A stretch of DNA of 64,000 bases. Origin: Hanleya hanleyi. Taxonomy: Eukaryota; Mollusca; Polyplacophora; Lepidopleurida; Hanleyidae. Below the pieces are notes generated by a model. That model was not told where the DNA came from. It saw only the letters and a list, made by a program, of their open reading frames with translations, and ran no database searches. Every line of letters begins with the position of its first letter. The first letter of the stretch is position 1. Location: NCBI GenBank assembly GCA_036873755.1, contig JAVTVY010019463.1:1-64000 (forward strand). Direction: 5' to 3'. Made by a program: the position numbers and the translations under genes. Of this stretch, positions 34,401-38,921 are shown one piece after another.

Positions 34401-36117
34401 CCGGACACGAACACTTTCCAGGTTTTTAGGCCAGTGACCTTTGACCTCGGACCTCGACCTTCATTTTGGTACGTGACACATCGTCTCCCCGTAGGATATC
34501 CTCTCATCAAAGATTAGAACTGTAGATAGAAAACTGTCCCAGATATAGACCGGACACGAGGGATGGACAGACGGACAGATGGATGGAAACCGCCATAACA
34601 TAGTACTTCCACCTTTTGACGAGCGTATAAAAATGAAACATGGTTTCAAATGACATATAAGCTTACATATACTTCCATCTCAAGGTCAAGGCAAAGAGGC
34701 AGTGGTGTAACAGTCAAAATCTGCTGGGGGCAAGTAAAATTGAATTTGTACTTGTCTGATATGGCAAGACTGGATTTGGTTCCAATCAAATCTGCAAAGT
34801 TGAATCTGTCACCATGAGTTCCATCAGAAGTCCATGGACTTCTGGTTCCATGAACATGTTCATTGTGAATTAATGGCACAAATATCTTCCCAATTGTACA
34901 TCTGAATCCGAATATCAATCCCCATCATAATTTACGTGCCTTAGAGATGAAGCTAATTAATATGACAGAGCAAAGTGGGAAAGATGATTTGTAGATACTG
35001 AAATTGGGAAATATTGTCACTTGTGAATATTTTCATGAGGCTGGTTGATATTGGTCACCATGTCAGGGCCACTTTTAGCGGCTAAATAATATATAGCCCT
35101 CCCAAGTATGAGGGCTATAGGTCGGCCCCAGTCACCTCCAGCGAGGGTTTTAGATAATTTTATTACGAATCACCCACCTCTGTAACTTCCGTACATCTAA
35201 TCTCTATCCCCTCCTGCGCACTATTTTAAAATCTTGTGCACTATTGTGAAATAGTGACGCATATATTGCCGTCTGAATTTTCCAGTCGAAAACTTCAACT
35301 CTCTACGCGCCATGATGTTGGTGACGTCACGCTATATGTGTATATGGGCCATTTGCAATTGAACATGGCGCGCGAAGTGAAAGTCGTCGACTGGAAAATT
35401 CAGACGGCGATATATTCGTTACTATTTCACAATAGTGCACAAGATTTTAAAATAGTGCGCAGGAGGGGATAGAGATTAGATGTACGGCAGTTTCAGAGGT
35501 GGGTGATTCGTAATAAAATTATCTAAAACCCTCGCTGGAGGTGACTGGGGCCGACCTATAGCCCTCATACTCGGGAGGGCTATATATTATTTAGCTAGGC
35601 CACTTTTAGCTTGCCCTGATGGCAACCACCTGAAAAAGTTAACTTACACAAGAGGCAACGACTAATTAATAAATCAAGTTTTATTGACGTCTGTCGGACG
35701 GCAGACAGTCAGACAGACGACGACAATAGACTTCGGGCAAAATTTGCCAGAGAGGTGAAAACAAAAACTGGCATAGGCCTAGGTATAGCCCTCTACCTCG
35801 AAGACCGATACTATACAGGAGATGTCACACCCAACCGTGCCAGAATGGTGTGCACACAATCTCGAAACCAGGCCAATTTTTCAGCGGAGAGCGACCCCTG
35901 GTGGCGAGGTTGGGTGTGCACAGTGATTGTGTCAAGCCCAGCGAGGCTGTGCAGGAGTTTTATTCGATAGGCCAATGTGACTTTGTCATCTCATTCAGAT
36001 GGTTCATTTCAAGAAAGTAACTTCACTTCAAGCAAAAATGGCCACAGAATGCGAGCTACCCCTAGAACAGCAAGTTACCTTTGTCATGCCGACACCTACA
36101 ACAAACACACGCCTCAT
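1380..36117 (-). CDS. SCP2: SCP2/SCP-x gene, 5' part: six coding exons spread over 35 kb
   Basis: Sterol carrier protein-x is a peroxisomal 3-oxoacyl-CoA thiolase fused to an SCP2 lipid-transfer domain. It acts in beta-oxidation of branched-chain and bile-acid-type side chains. Visible coding exons, in transcription order, are 36117-36079, 24600-24543, 22175-22104, 21782-21718, 7072-7009 and 1444-1380. They total 363 nt, or 121 codons. Every exon has AG/GT borders, and phases match at every join (0, 1, 1, 0, 1, 0). The joined product follows the family from its start ([13 protein letters not shown]) through [34 protein letters not shown] and [12 protein letters not shown] (thiolase nucleophile Cys) to [11 protein letters not shown]. 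The remaining 400 or so residues must lie left of the window. Intron 4 hosts the DIRS/Gypsy nest and intron 1 most of the satellites. Recognition is by family knowledge; expression is not shown. Confidence 0.93.
1732..3123. mobile_element. Non-autonomous DNA element, 1.39 kb
   Basis: Terminal inverted repeats are CAGGGGTTATTCTAGCC at the left and GGCTAGAAAAACCCCTG at the right, flanked by the direct repeat ATGCCC (5-6 bp). Subterminal segments repeat AAACTCAAT, and there are two GC palindromes (GGCGCGCC at about 1800, GCGCGC at about 2990). No transposase is visible. The same terminus (CAGGGGTTATT) bounds the 3.06-kb element at 30733-33794. The superfamily is not assigned. Confidence 0.75.
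3128..3760 (+). repeat. Dispersed repeat, copy 1
   Basis: This segment closely matches 29838-30385: GGTCCAAATTTCAAGGTTG, ATATATCACATCTTATATTG and following sequence. In both places it runs into the GTGACCTTGACC tandem family, so the two form one longer composite repeat. Confidence 0.8.
3895..5005. repeat. GTGACC(T)TTGACC satellite, about 10 diverged units
   Basis: Units of about 100-115 bp repeat. Each has GGTCACAGTGACCTTGACC, a GTATGCAACACATCGTCTCCC-type segment, AATCCACTCACCAAAAATTAG, and ATGATTTCCTGATTTTTGGG. The end resembles the molluscan terminus GACAGACGGGCACACAGACGG. A second block lies at 33931-34640. Confidence 0.85.
5288..6339. mobile_element. hAT-like non-autonomous DNA element
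   Basis: The ends are CAGTGAAAC and GTTTCACTG. Flanking octamers TACTTATA and TAGTTATA match at 7 of 8 positions, as expected for an old hAT-type 8-bp target duplication. The 1.05-kb interior has no transposase reading frame. Confidence 0.6.
6363..6601. mobile_element. Short inverted-repeat element (MITE-like)
   Basis: The ends TACAGCATGTGCTAT and GTAGCACATGCTGA are inverted repeats. Inside, arms of about 40 bp (6411-6450 and 6511-6550, core TTTTGGTCCAAG) are also inverted. The whole 239-bp block can fold into one long hairpin. Confidence 0.65.
7009..7072 (-). CDS. SCP2: SCP2 (left gene) coding exon 5, thiolase nucleophile
   Basis: A 64-nt exon encodes [20 protein letters not shown] then G plus one base. 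Acceptor is CCAG and donor GTAAGCAC. The Cys in NNNCSTGS is the acyl-accepting nucleophile of the thiolase family. Phase 0 in and phase 1 out fit exons 4 and 6. Confidence 0.95.
7318..7500 (+). repeat. Dispersed molluscan repeat, copy
   Basis: The segment AACGTTGCTTTCAACAATAT then TTCCAGTCATATGATGA, with a later CCCACAGGTGCCTCAG and ATCTGAGGA, matches the family at 62106-62350, where it is better preserved. A shorter piece is at 24905-24965. It resembles a very common molluscan short repeat. Confidence 0.65.
7685..7833 (-). repeat. DIRS right terminal inverted repeat
   Basis: Sequence from TTACCTCACTTCCACTATAT through TTCTACATGGAATCA to CATGCTCACACCCATACTTT is the inverse of 18061-18172, with scattered differences. 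The outermost 35-40 bp (TAAATTTCTTGTTATTAAGC...) are unique to this end. Confidence 0.85.
7864..7964 (-). repeat. DIRS internal complementary region
   Basis: The left half (7864-7910) is the inverted copy of the right outer edge at 7685-7726 (GGAAGTGAGGTAAGTTTTAG, AATAACAAGAAATTTA). The right half (about 7922-7964) is the inverted copy of the left outer edge around 18152-18190 (GTTATTTGC, CTGAAAACTTACCTCAC). A segment complementary to both outer edges is diagnostic of DIRS elements and is thought to template their circular intermediate. Confidence 0.85.
8330..9230 (-). pseudogene. DIRS tyrosine recombinase, frameshifted
   Basis: The N-terminal part reads [20 protein letters not shown], then [11 protein letters not shown], a typical YR N-domain. 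The catalytic part follows: [17 protein letters not shown] (first Arg), [20 protein letters not shown] (His-x-x-Arg) and FYLRD (nucleophile Tyr). The Tyr is in a different frame from HEIR, and two further shifts break the gene. The complete R-H-R-Y set is therefore recognisable but not in one reading frame. Confidence 0.88.
9231..9689 (-). pseudogene. DIRS RNase H/connection fragment, distal to the Gypsy insertion
   Basis: On the minus strand this reads [20 protein letters not shown], then [13 protein letters not shown], then [20 protein letters not shown], with frame changes. DLFATRxN...DxLSxDW and VPxWPxxPWxPxLL are standard in DIRS-type pol proteins downstream of RNase H. The other half of this region is at 14704-15300. 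Confidence 0.85.
9685..9689. repeat. Gypsy target-site duplication, left (AGATC)
   Basis: AGATC directly precedes the TG of the 5' LTR. The identical pentamer follows the CA of the 3' LTR at 14699-14703. Confidence 0.9.
9690..9875 (+). repeat. Gypsy 5' LTR (186 bp)
   Basis: Runs from TGTGACAGTGTTTACC to ATATCGTTACA. No base difference from 14513-14698 was found by direct reading. The short length and the lack of divergence imply a recent insertion. Confidence 0.95.
9876..9893 (+). other. Gypsy primer-binding site
   Basis: TGGTGTCAGAAGTAAAAC starts directly after the LTR. TGGTGTCAGAAGT resembles the leucine-tRNA-type PBS known from Steamer-related elements; the tRNA assignment is from memory of the family. 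Confidence 0.65.
10086..12314 (+). CDS. Gypsy gag-protease-RT polyprotein, 742 aa
   Basis: The start is the ATG at 10086 (context ACTATGG); the frame is open further upstream but lacks an earlier ATG. Gag occupies residues 1-215. Two zinc knuckles (CX2CX3HX6C, then CX2CX4HX4C) lie at about 252-286. The protease active site is LDCGAT at about 345-349, with Cys where Ser or Thr is usual. RT follows from about 440 ([15 protein letters not shown]) with the catalytic box VADD at about 638-641. The frame leaves the family at GMLNYLQK, then ends, because of one apparent extra base in the A-run near 12283. The product makes virus-like particles and copies the RNA. Confidence 0.92.
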   Translation: MAHNGIVNNEGGAPAGPPSVLQNVPIPDKLNLTGNLKQNWQAYKRMWNNYEIASRLELQPNNIRSATLFTCIGQEAMKVYDGFHFDTEEDSRSIAVVLLKFEEYCVGQSNETYERYLFNRRNQDSLETFEAWLSSLRGLIKTCNFGALEDNLLRDRIVVGHRDNRTRKRLLQESQLTLRKCVDICRAAETTESQCKEMAPSEAQEDVQWVKSTKSSNDKKHKNYGRTFESKPKTFSGKGGKSDEIRNCKFCGGKHEAKRESCPAFGKECHRCKQLHHYEKQCPKSAPKSSKYKVKTVDDSSDSDPEYVLTVTETVSNVQENSQKTPPKKLHATMQISGKSTSFQLDCGATCNVLPVHMYRELCRDPELDHLHPTDSGLQLFDPDTQVKSLGRTRIDITNPKTGKRFNVEFHIVPIACKPILGCRAIVQMNLITVNYDNIEYQPDCVASVEKSLTAEDIFEEYRNVFTGQGTLKGELHLQVDKSVPTVQLPPRRVPIAIKEKLHKELDKLNEQGIISPVREPTEWCSNMVVVNKANGSIRICLDPKPLNRALKRSNYPMSTIDDVLPDLAKAKVFTKADVKNGFWHVQLDHESSMLTTFSSPWGRYKWNKMPMGISPASDEFQRRLNETLEGLRGVKVVADDIMIWGEGETQSDAERDHDQNMRKFLQRCEESGIRLNKERFNFKCKSVSYIGHQITDGGLKPDPSKIQAIVEMPAPTDRQGIQRLMGMLNYLQKNLHQDYPT
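12311..14287 (+). CDS. Gypsy RNase H-integrase polyprotein part, 658 aa
   Basis: It overlaps the previous frame by 4 nt (ATGA), but the ATG is probably internal to one original gag-pol frame. RNase [14 protein letters not shown] with Asp53, then IEKELLAVL (Glu) and SDHKPL. Integrase zinc site: H273, H276, C306, C309. Catalytic core: D337 (VAIDFF), D390 (SDNGPP) and E426 (KAENAV), a DDX35E spacing. A C-terminal GPY/F-like domain with [11 protein letters not shown] follows. All catalytic residues are present, so the enzyme part looks functional apart from the frame break upstream. Confidence 0.92.
   Translation: MTRPIRDLLSEKAAFFWDPDVQGKCFDQIKAVLTNSPTLRYFDSTLPVVVQCDSSKDGLGAGLFQQGQPVAYVSRALTETEERYAQIEKELLAVLFSLEKFDTYVYGRKIIVESDHKPLVSIQKKALLSAPKRLQRMLLRLQRYDYEIIYKPGVEMYVADTLSRAVPRNMQAKSDRQSVADREMEEINNVDCLPMTGNSINEIREGTAKDAAMQELMVVIQDGWPNSRDHLAPKLKHFHTFRDELVVQDGLVFKGERLVIPDSMRKPILTKLHASHMGVQSTIRRAREVVYWENMAQDIETHVSACDACNTHQREQTREPMISHEIPDRPWEKVAIDFFDFQGKQYIVCVDYYSDFYEVERIDSLKAPDVIYKLKTYFARHGIAKEVVSDNGPPLDSKEYQAFARDYDFEIVTSSPRYPASNGKAENAVKSAKNLLKKTTTAKSDPYLALLELRNTPTEGVGYSPAQRLFGRRTRGLVPMSKSLLEPKTASGVKRKLKERKARQTYYYDKNSKELTSLKCGQIVRVRSTTNKKIWVKARVEEQVDIRSYRVRTENGQIYRRNRRHLRETNEAFRPRTEVLLERPVVVRPVAEKPASAANGQSKTNQSASSTAINTRVPQNEIPVRAPPESSHVSRNADRTTRSGRVVKRPMNEDFIYT
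14501..14512 (+). other. Gypsy polypurine tract
   Basis: TAAAAGGGAAGA directly precedes the TG of the 3' LTR and would prime plus-strand DNA synthesis. Confidence 0.8.
14513..14698 (+). repeat. Gypsy 3' LTR (186 bp)
   Basis: Identical in length and sequence to 9690-9875. It is followed by the target duplication AGATC at 14699-14703, after which the DIRS sequence resumes. Confidence 0.95.
14704..15300 (-). pseudogene. DIRS RNase H region, proximal to the Gypsy insertion
   Basis: Minus-strand frames give [13 protein letters not shown], then [12 protein letters not shown], then [20 protein letters not shown] and [14 protein letters not shown]. The DN(T/S) and ADSLS-x(6)-PTEW pattern is the RNase H end of DIRS-type pol. 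Three frames are needed to follow it. It is continued at 9689. Confidence 0.85.
15301..16204 (-). pseudogene. DIRS reverse transcriptase, frameshifted
   Basis: The order is [95 protein letters not shown]. These are RT motifs with the DIRS-typical PPPHFRMES and [11 protein letters not shown]. The YIDD catalytic box is intact. A deletion removes the segment just before DAYLHI, and several frameshifts are present. Confidence 0.9.
16205..17911 (-). pseudogene. DIRS gag-like ORF with Cys motifs
   Basis: Begins [20 protein letters not shown] with a three-pair Cys arrangement (CVSCGG, CPSC, CDEC), as at the start of DIRS/Ngaro gag proteins. It continues through a Pro/Ser-rich middle to [20 protein letters not shown] before the RT. 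At least two frame changes occur, near 17520-17570 and 16505-16555. The exact border with RT is not fixed. Confidence 0.75.
18061..18190 (-). repeat. DIRS left terminal inverted repeat
   Basis: The inverse of 7711-7833. It includes AGTATGGGTGTGAGCATGAG, ATTCCATGTAGAACAAGGAA and GCATATAGTGGAAGTGAGGT. The outer edge TTTTCAGCGCAAATAAC is copied only in the internal complementary region. Confidence 0.85.
18191..19370. other. SCP2 intron 4 sequence without recognised features
   Basis: AT-rich intronic sequence between the DIRS element and the satellite at 19371. No exon-like segment with splice borders was found. Confidence 0.5.
19371..20202. repeat. Satellite of about 299 bp, two full and one partial copy
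   Basis: TTAGACAAGGGGCATAACTC recurs at 19611 and 19910. Each unit has two sub-blocks, both with GGGGCATAACTCTGCAAAAT and ACTCATTTTCGATAGGC. Partial copies precede it. It runs into the tetranucleotide array and ends with CCGAGGGGTAA, a layout common in molluscan introns. Confidence 0.85.
20203..20276. repeat. GACG/TACG tetranucleotide microsatellite
   Basis: An imperfect run of GGAC and GTAC tetramers (GACGGACGGACGTACGTACG...). It is followed by ATGATGACGACAATACCCC and CCGAGGGGTAA. Similar termini occur at 29790, 35690, 59020 and 60663. Confidence 0.9.
20815..21600. repeat. Fragments of the ATATATGAGGGTTGGG satellite family
   Basis: Pieces at 20820-21050 and 21430-21650 match the larger array at 54480-55590, including GCAGAATTATACCAACA, ATATATGAGG and GCTGAGAAGCTGTGGA. 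Confidence 0.7.
21718..21782 (-). CDS. SCP2: SCP2 (left gene) coding exon 4
   Basis: A 65-nt exon (2 + 21 codons) encodes [20 protein letters not shown] then N. Acceptor is TTTGCAG and donor GTAAGAAA. It joins exon 3 to give [10 protein letters not shown], the expected family sequence. It ends in phase 0, just before the VNNNC motif of exon 5, with 14.6 kb of nested transposon-bearing intron between. Confidence 0.95.
22104..22175 (-). CDS. SCP2: SCP2 (left gene) coding exon 3
   Basis: A 72-nt exon (2 + 23 codons + 1) encodes [20 protein letters not shown] then YVF. Acceptor is CCCACAG and donor GTAAATAT. The motif QACVGYVFG is characteristic of SCP-x thiolases. Confidence 0.95.
22430..23118. 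repeat. 38-bp minisatellite, about 18 copies
   Basis: Near-perfect tandem copies of a 38-bp unit contain CTCATGTGACCTATGGTAGG and GCCAGACTAAATAG. Variation is mostly G/A or T/C. It lies in SCP2 intron 2, about 260 bp from exon 3. Confidence 0.95.
23214..24000. mobile_element. Non-autonomous inverted-repeat element with palindromic motif
   Basis: The ends TAACCTAGTCCACT and AGTGGACTAGGTTA are perfect 14-bp inverted repeats. Inside, TGACATTAGTAACA and its inverse TGTTACTAATGTCA recur at least six times, including one head-to-head pair at 23406-23442. No coding capacity is visible and no clear target duplication was found. Confidence 0.65.
24195..24478. repeat. Hairpin-forming minisatellite, about 6 copies
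   Basis: Units of about 46-48 bp contain GAGATACACTGCCCTGTATC then TC, a perfect 8-bp stem (GAGATACA/TGTATCTC) around a 6-nt loop, followed by AAAACACAGAAACTGTATGA. It sits just downstream, in transcription order, of SCP2 exon 2. Confidence 0.9.
24543..24600 (-). CDS. SCP2: SCP2 (left gene) coding exon 2
   Basis: It encodes [19 protein letters not shown] plus one base, with acceptor TTTCAG and donor GTTAGT. The K-P-G-R-R...DYP...A-K-E-A-G pattern is the conserved N-terminal helix region of the SCP-x thiolase domain. Length is 58 nt, entering in phase 0 and leaving in phase 1. Confidence 0.93.
25112..25204 (-). CDS. Possible 93-nt cassette exon in SCP2 intron 1
   Basis: This open segment lies between a pyrimidine-rich acceptor (CTCTCACAG) and a strong donor (GTAAGTG). 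It is 93 nt long, starts and ends in phase 0, and so could be spliced between MTK (exon 1) and FEKPG (exon 2) without a frame break. It would insert 31 residues beginning [15 protein letters not shown]. No SCP-x protein I know has residues there, so it may be an alternative exon, an exonised repeat or chance. Confidence 0.3.
25530..26850. repeat. Expanding 32-43 bp minisatellite, about 30 copies
   Basis: Early units are 32 bp (TGAGAGGAGTGGTGAATGTA then ATGTTACATGTA). Later units are about 43 bp or longer through insertion of TAGTATATGTATGC-like segments. The last copies (26640-26830) are almost identical to each other. It lies in SCP2 intron 1. Confidence 0.95.
27758..27843. repeat. 21-bp tandem repeat, 4 copies
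   Basis: Four copies of GAATGTACAGGACATGATCA plus T in perfect tandem, containing the palindrome ATGATCAT. Confidence 0.95.
27870..28530. repeat. Diverged tandem repeat, about 180 bp, 3-4 copies
   Basis: AACCTCTTTGACGAATTG, CACAAGAAAAGGTAGCTGAT and TCGATGTTCAAG recur. The block ends GACAGACAGATGGACGACAA and GATGGCATATAAAAA, a typical molluscan intronic repeat terminus. Confidence 0.8.
28531..29460. other. SCP2 intron 1 sequence without recognised features
   Basis: No exon with family similarity and no clear repeat structure was seen. Confidence 0.45.
29461..29830. repeat. Diverged intronic repeat with GACGACAACACC end
   Basis: Two loose copies contain CATTCTTGAGATATGGTG-type segments and end GTACATGACGACAACACCAA then GGGGTAA. 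It is related in style to 56930-57530. Confidence 0.6.
29838..30386 (+). repeat. Dispersed repeat, copy 2 (split by insertion)
   Basis: Matches 3128-3760 over its length. Continuation into the GTGACC satellite is interrupted at CAGTGA by the element at 30387-33930 and resumes at 33931. Confidence 0.85.
30733..33794. mobile_element. Inner 3.06-kb DNA element with periodic motif array
   Basis: The ends CAGGGGTTATT and AATAACCCCTG are perfect inverted repeats flanked by the direct repeat AAGTA. The same termini bound the 1.39-kb element at 1732-3123. No transposase is visible. The middle (about 31250-33050) carries the periodic GTTGCTAATGTTAC/GTGGACAGAC array described separately. An 11-C run (33374) and a 13-G run (33432) lie 47 bp apart near the right end. 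Confidence 0.75.
31250..33050. repeat. Array of a palindromic motif with about 196-bp period
   Basis: The motif GTTGCTAATGTTACATGTGG then ACAGACA, often followed by the inverse TAACATTAGCAAC, starts (at CTAATG or its equivalent) near 31441, 31649, 31839, 32028, 32216, 32427, 32619 and 32819. Degraded copies are near 31253 and 33035. Spacings are 188-211 bp. Sequence between motifs is largely dissimilar. Confidence 0.85.
33931..34640. repeat. GTGACCTTGACC satellite, second block
   Basis: About six diverged units of the family at 3895-5005, in the same orientation and with the same end (GACGGACAGATGG...CGCCATAAC). It contains a foreign 22-bp patch at 34089-34111, identical to part of 35157-35178. 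Confidence 0.85.
35080..35597. mobile_element. Foldback element with arms of about 235 bp
   Basis: Arms 35081-35315 and 35363-35596 are inverted copies with few differences, around a spacer of about 47 bp. The ends read GCTAAATAATATATAGCCCT. A 13-bp direct repeat GGCCACTTTTAGC flanks it (35067-35079 and 35598-35610). The only reading frame inside (35236-35472) is a by-product of the arms. Confidence 0.85.
36079..36117 (-). CDS. SCP2: SCP2 (left gene) coding exon 1
   Basis: Thirteen codons, [13 protein letters not shown], end in phase 0 at a GTAACTTG donor. This start was chosen because [12 protein letters not shown] is the conserved beginning of the SCP-x thiolase fold. The frame stays open upstream without an obvious stop, so a longer N-terminus or an upstream non-coding exon is possible. 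No clear TATA box is visible upstream (above 36117). Confidence 0.88.
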
Positions 36118-37400
36118 CTTTGCGATGTACTCGAAAAAGGGTCTAAAAGCTGACCGTTCACGGGTACAAAAATAGTCCCGATCCGCCTCTGCCAGAGAAG
36201 TGAATTGATTTAAATCTTTTTTCCTGTCTCTGTTGAGATGAATAATTAAAGCCAGTGGTAGTTTTTTTTTTGGAATATGATATGTGTTCGGTTTTGCTAC
36301 GAGTTTGATTTTAACTCAGGGTCATAAGATGTCGCTCAGAGGAGGTTCAGCGGAACTATTTGGGTGTCTGTGCACCGCTTTTTCAAAGCAGAGAAAAAGA
36401 CCAAAAATTATGACGTCATTTGTTGGAGCGCGTATAACTCAAAATCTAGACCATGAGACGGACAACCCCCGCCAAGAAGTTTGTCAGGTTACTTGAATTA
36501 AGATGACTCGGCAGTATTCCAACGAATCTAATTAAAATTAAATCCTATCTGCTCCCCCATTGGGATATGTTGTTGAAACTAGATGTAGGCCTCCCTATCT
36601 ATTTTTTCATCCCAGCTTGTGATTGATGGCTAGGAATGTTCCATGGATTAGTGTCCCCGCGCATATCATTTTCTATTATCAACTATAAAGGACGAACACC
36701 AATATGGAGAAAAAAGATAACTGGGTTCAAAGATATTGGAGGTGGACACTTTTTACCTCTTCAAATGAATAAATCCTTCATTTTTTCTGAAATTATTTAT
36801 TCATATTCCTGTGTCTTGTAGTGCCTTGCTGTAAATATTAGCAGACTTATGCCAAATTTAATTACCCAAAGCCGCCACATGTTCTGTATGGTATCCCGGC
36901 AAGAAAGTGTTTCTTGAAAACGTTATATACAATTAATGTGTTTATTAAAGAATGGATAGTAGTATATAAAGTGGAAATTCATTATTATTGAAGATGAGGG
37001 TGATGACGTCATTGTCACGCGGCGTGACGTCGTGACGACTTCACATCTGGGCAAAGGTCTCTTCCGGGTCAAAGATCACTTCCGGTCACATGACTTTCGG
37101 GTCAAATGTCATTGCGTGTGTATAATATATTTAAAGAAATAAACAAGCAAGATTTATCTGCCCTTGAATGCGACATATTTTTTGTGACAGGTCAGGACAA
37201 GTCGGTGTTGGCGTTTTGGTCTTCGATATATGTTGGCATTTGTGGGAAGTTGATGCTGGGTCGACATCGGGCCTTACAGACTAGTCTTTTGAGTTAAATG
37301 CCGTCATTTACATCTGACGACAATACAGCTCACCATGATCTCCAATGTACGAGTTGTCACAGCGAAACAGCTCACCAATTACCAGTATACGAGTTGTCAG
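36118..37400. other. Sequence upstream of the left SCP2 gene
   Basis: Contains the presumed promoter and 5' UTR of the SCP2 gene starting at 36117. I see no TATA box at a plausible distance. GGGTCAAAG and CGGGTCAAATGTCA occur at about 37067 and 37099 (DR1-like half-sites in spirit only), with paired TGACGTC-type sites near 37010-37035. None is proven. Confidence 0.35.
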
Positions 37401-37426
37401 AGCATTTCCATCATAACTCTCTAGAT

Positions 37427-37525
37427 TTGTATCTAATACCGCTTATGCCGGTGCTAGGGGCCGTGTGGTCATATCATCCAAGTTGCCACATGAACAGGTA
37501 CAATAAAAGCGTACCTGAGATACAA
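37427..37525 (+). ncRNA. Twister-like structured RNA motif, copy 1
   Basis: The outer stem TTGTATCT/AGATACAA is perfect. The core TAATACCGCTTATGCCGGTG carries the invariant TAA, C-x-GC and GCCGGT. Internal hairpins are GTGTGG/CCACAT and CAGGTAC/GTACCTG, the latter with loop AATAAAAGC. The layout (P1 followed by UAA, GCCGGU, AUAAAAGCG) resembles a twister ribozyme; cleavage is not shown. Confidence 0.5.
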
Positions 37526-38034
37526 GACATATCACGAATCATTAGATTCTTGGTATGTGCTTTAGAATAGGTTAACCAGAAGACTATTCTGTGAAGTCAT
37601 GTGACGCAGTCAGTATGTCGGCACCTCTTCCCACTTCCCTTATATGTGTTGTAATTGTGACCCGAGACGTCATTGACCTCAACATGTTTTATTCCGTGGT
37701 GTGAATGCATTGATAGTATGTAATACTAGTAGGGACTCTTTAGTATCATAGCATGGTACAAGGCACAAGATAGGCCTAAACATGCCGGTCCGTCCATGGG
37801 TACTGGCCACAAACGTCAGCTTGAAGACGCAGGTGCATGGTGGGATCGTGGGCTCGGGACATTTATCGTGAATGTTCGGTTATCTCCGGGAATCTCCAGC
37901 ATCTCTGAGAAAGTCCTGGAATGTACGTCAAGCATTACATCAATGTTAATTTATTCCCCAGTAACTTTGATACATGTAGGATATATAAGTCGATGGTTGT
38001 TTGCGCATTGTCTCATCAATAGGGGCCAATAGCA

Positions 38035-38410
38035 TCATAGTATACATAAACACAGGCTAGTTTCCTGCAAGAGATAAGCGGTCAACAGGTTTTAATGATG
38101 CTGGCAAGACATCGTGATGTTCCAAAAATATCAAATCCGTACCGCTGATCAGTATTCTTAATCCATAATATTCGTTGTAAAGTCGTCATCTAGAGAATGA
38201 TGTATCTCAGTCACGCTTTGATTGTGACTGTTCATATGAGCACCATGAGGAAGTACATGGGCTCATACGGCCCCTAGCCCCGGGTTAAGCGGAATTAGAC
38301 AAAAGTACGAAACGTAACGCCATAGATCTTGCACGCTACGCTCGTATTTTGCTATCAGCATGCGTATGTATCGCCAAATTTGAGCAATTTTGAGTGCGGG
38401 GGCTTGATGG
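38035..38410 (-). mobile_element. Penelope-like fragment, inverted copy
   Basis: On the minus strand it runs from HSKLLKFGDTYAC coding sequence through the structured motif to TTATCTCTTGCAGGAAACTA. It parallels 47640-47990 over its length. Confidence 0.6.
38201..38303 (-). ncRNA. Twister-like structured RNA motif, copy 7 (inverted)
   Basis: The minus strand carries TAATTCCGCTTAACCCGGGG, a long hairpin (TATGAGC/GCTCATA with CCATG/CATGG) and CAGTCAC/GTGACTG around AATCAAAGC. It belongs to the subtype with CCCGGGG in place of GCCGGT. The outer stem is weaker than in copy 1. Confidence 0.45.
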
Positions 38411-38819
38411 TATAGCCCTGTCTTAAGTCCGACGGGACTGGAGTGCAGTAGAAATGCCGCCCATCTGCGTTTGCGTAGTGGGAAAAGAGCATTTGAATGG
38501 ACGTTTTGGGGTCGAGATGGACCATCCGTTGTCCGGAGTAGCCGTGTGAAGTGTCATATTGAAACATTCGTGGGAGAGCGTCCGACTGGGCTGGTGTGTA
38601 GTGACAATGGTGCCGTCCATAGTTTTGTGACTTGTAGGACATGGTGGAGAATGAAGCGCTTGGTCGGCGTCGGCTCTCACAGATAATTGTTCTGAATATG
38701 AATTTGTACTCAATAAATACTCCCTCATTTAGGTCGTGTTTTACTATCTGGCGGCCACATAGTTCATCATTTTCCAACAGATGCATTGATAGGGTTAATT
38801 ACACCATCGCTTGGAAATA

Positions 38820-38921
38820 TTTGTATCTAATAACGCTGGAGCCGGTGCTATGGACCGTGTGGTCATGTCATTGAAGATGTCTACATGAACAGCTACAATA
38901 AAAGCCTGGCTAAGACACAAA
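38820..38921 (+). ncRNA. Twister-like structured RNA motif, copy 2
   Basis: The outer stem TTTGTATCT/AGACACAAA has one mismatch. The core is TAATAACGCTGGAGCCGGTG. Stem GTGTGG/CTACAT is kept by G-U pairs, and AATAAAAGC is retained. The CAGCTAC hairpin has lost its end pairs. Confidence 0.45.

Noticed and set aside
35236..35472. 78-residue frame as a gene
   Set aside because: It spans the spacer and the two arms of the foldback element; its openness follows from the inverted repeat.
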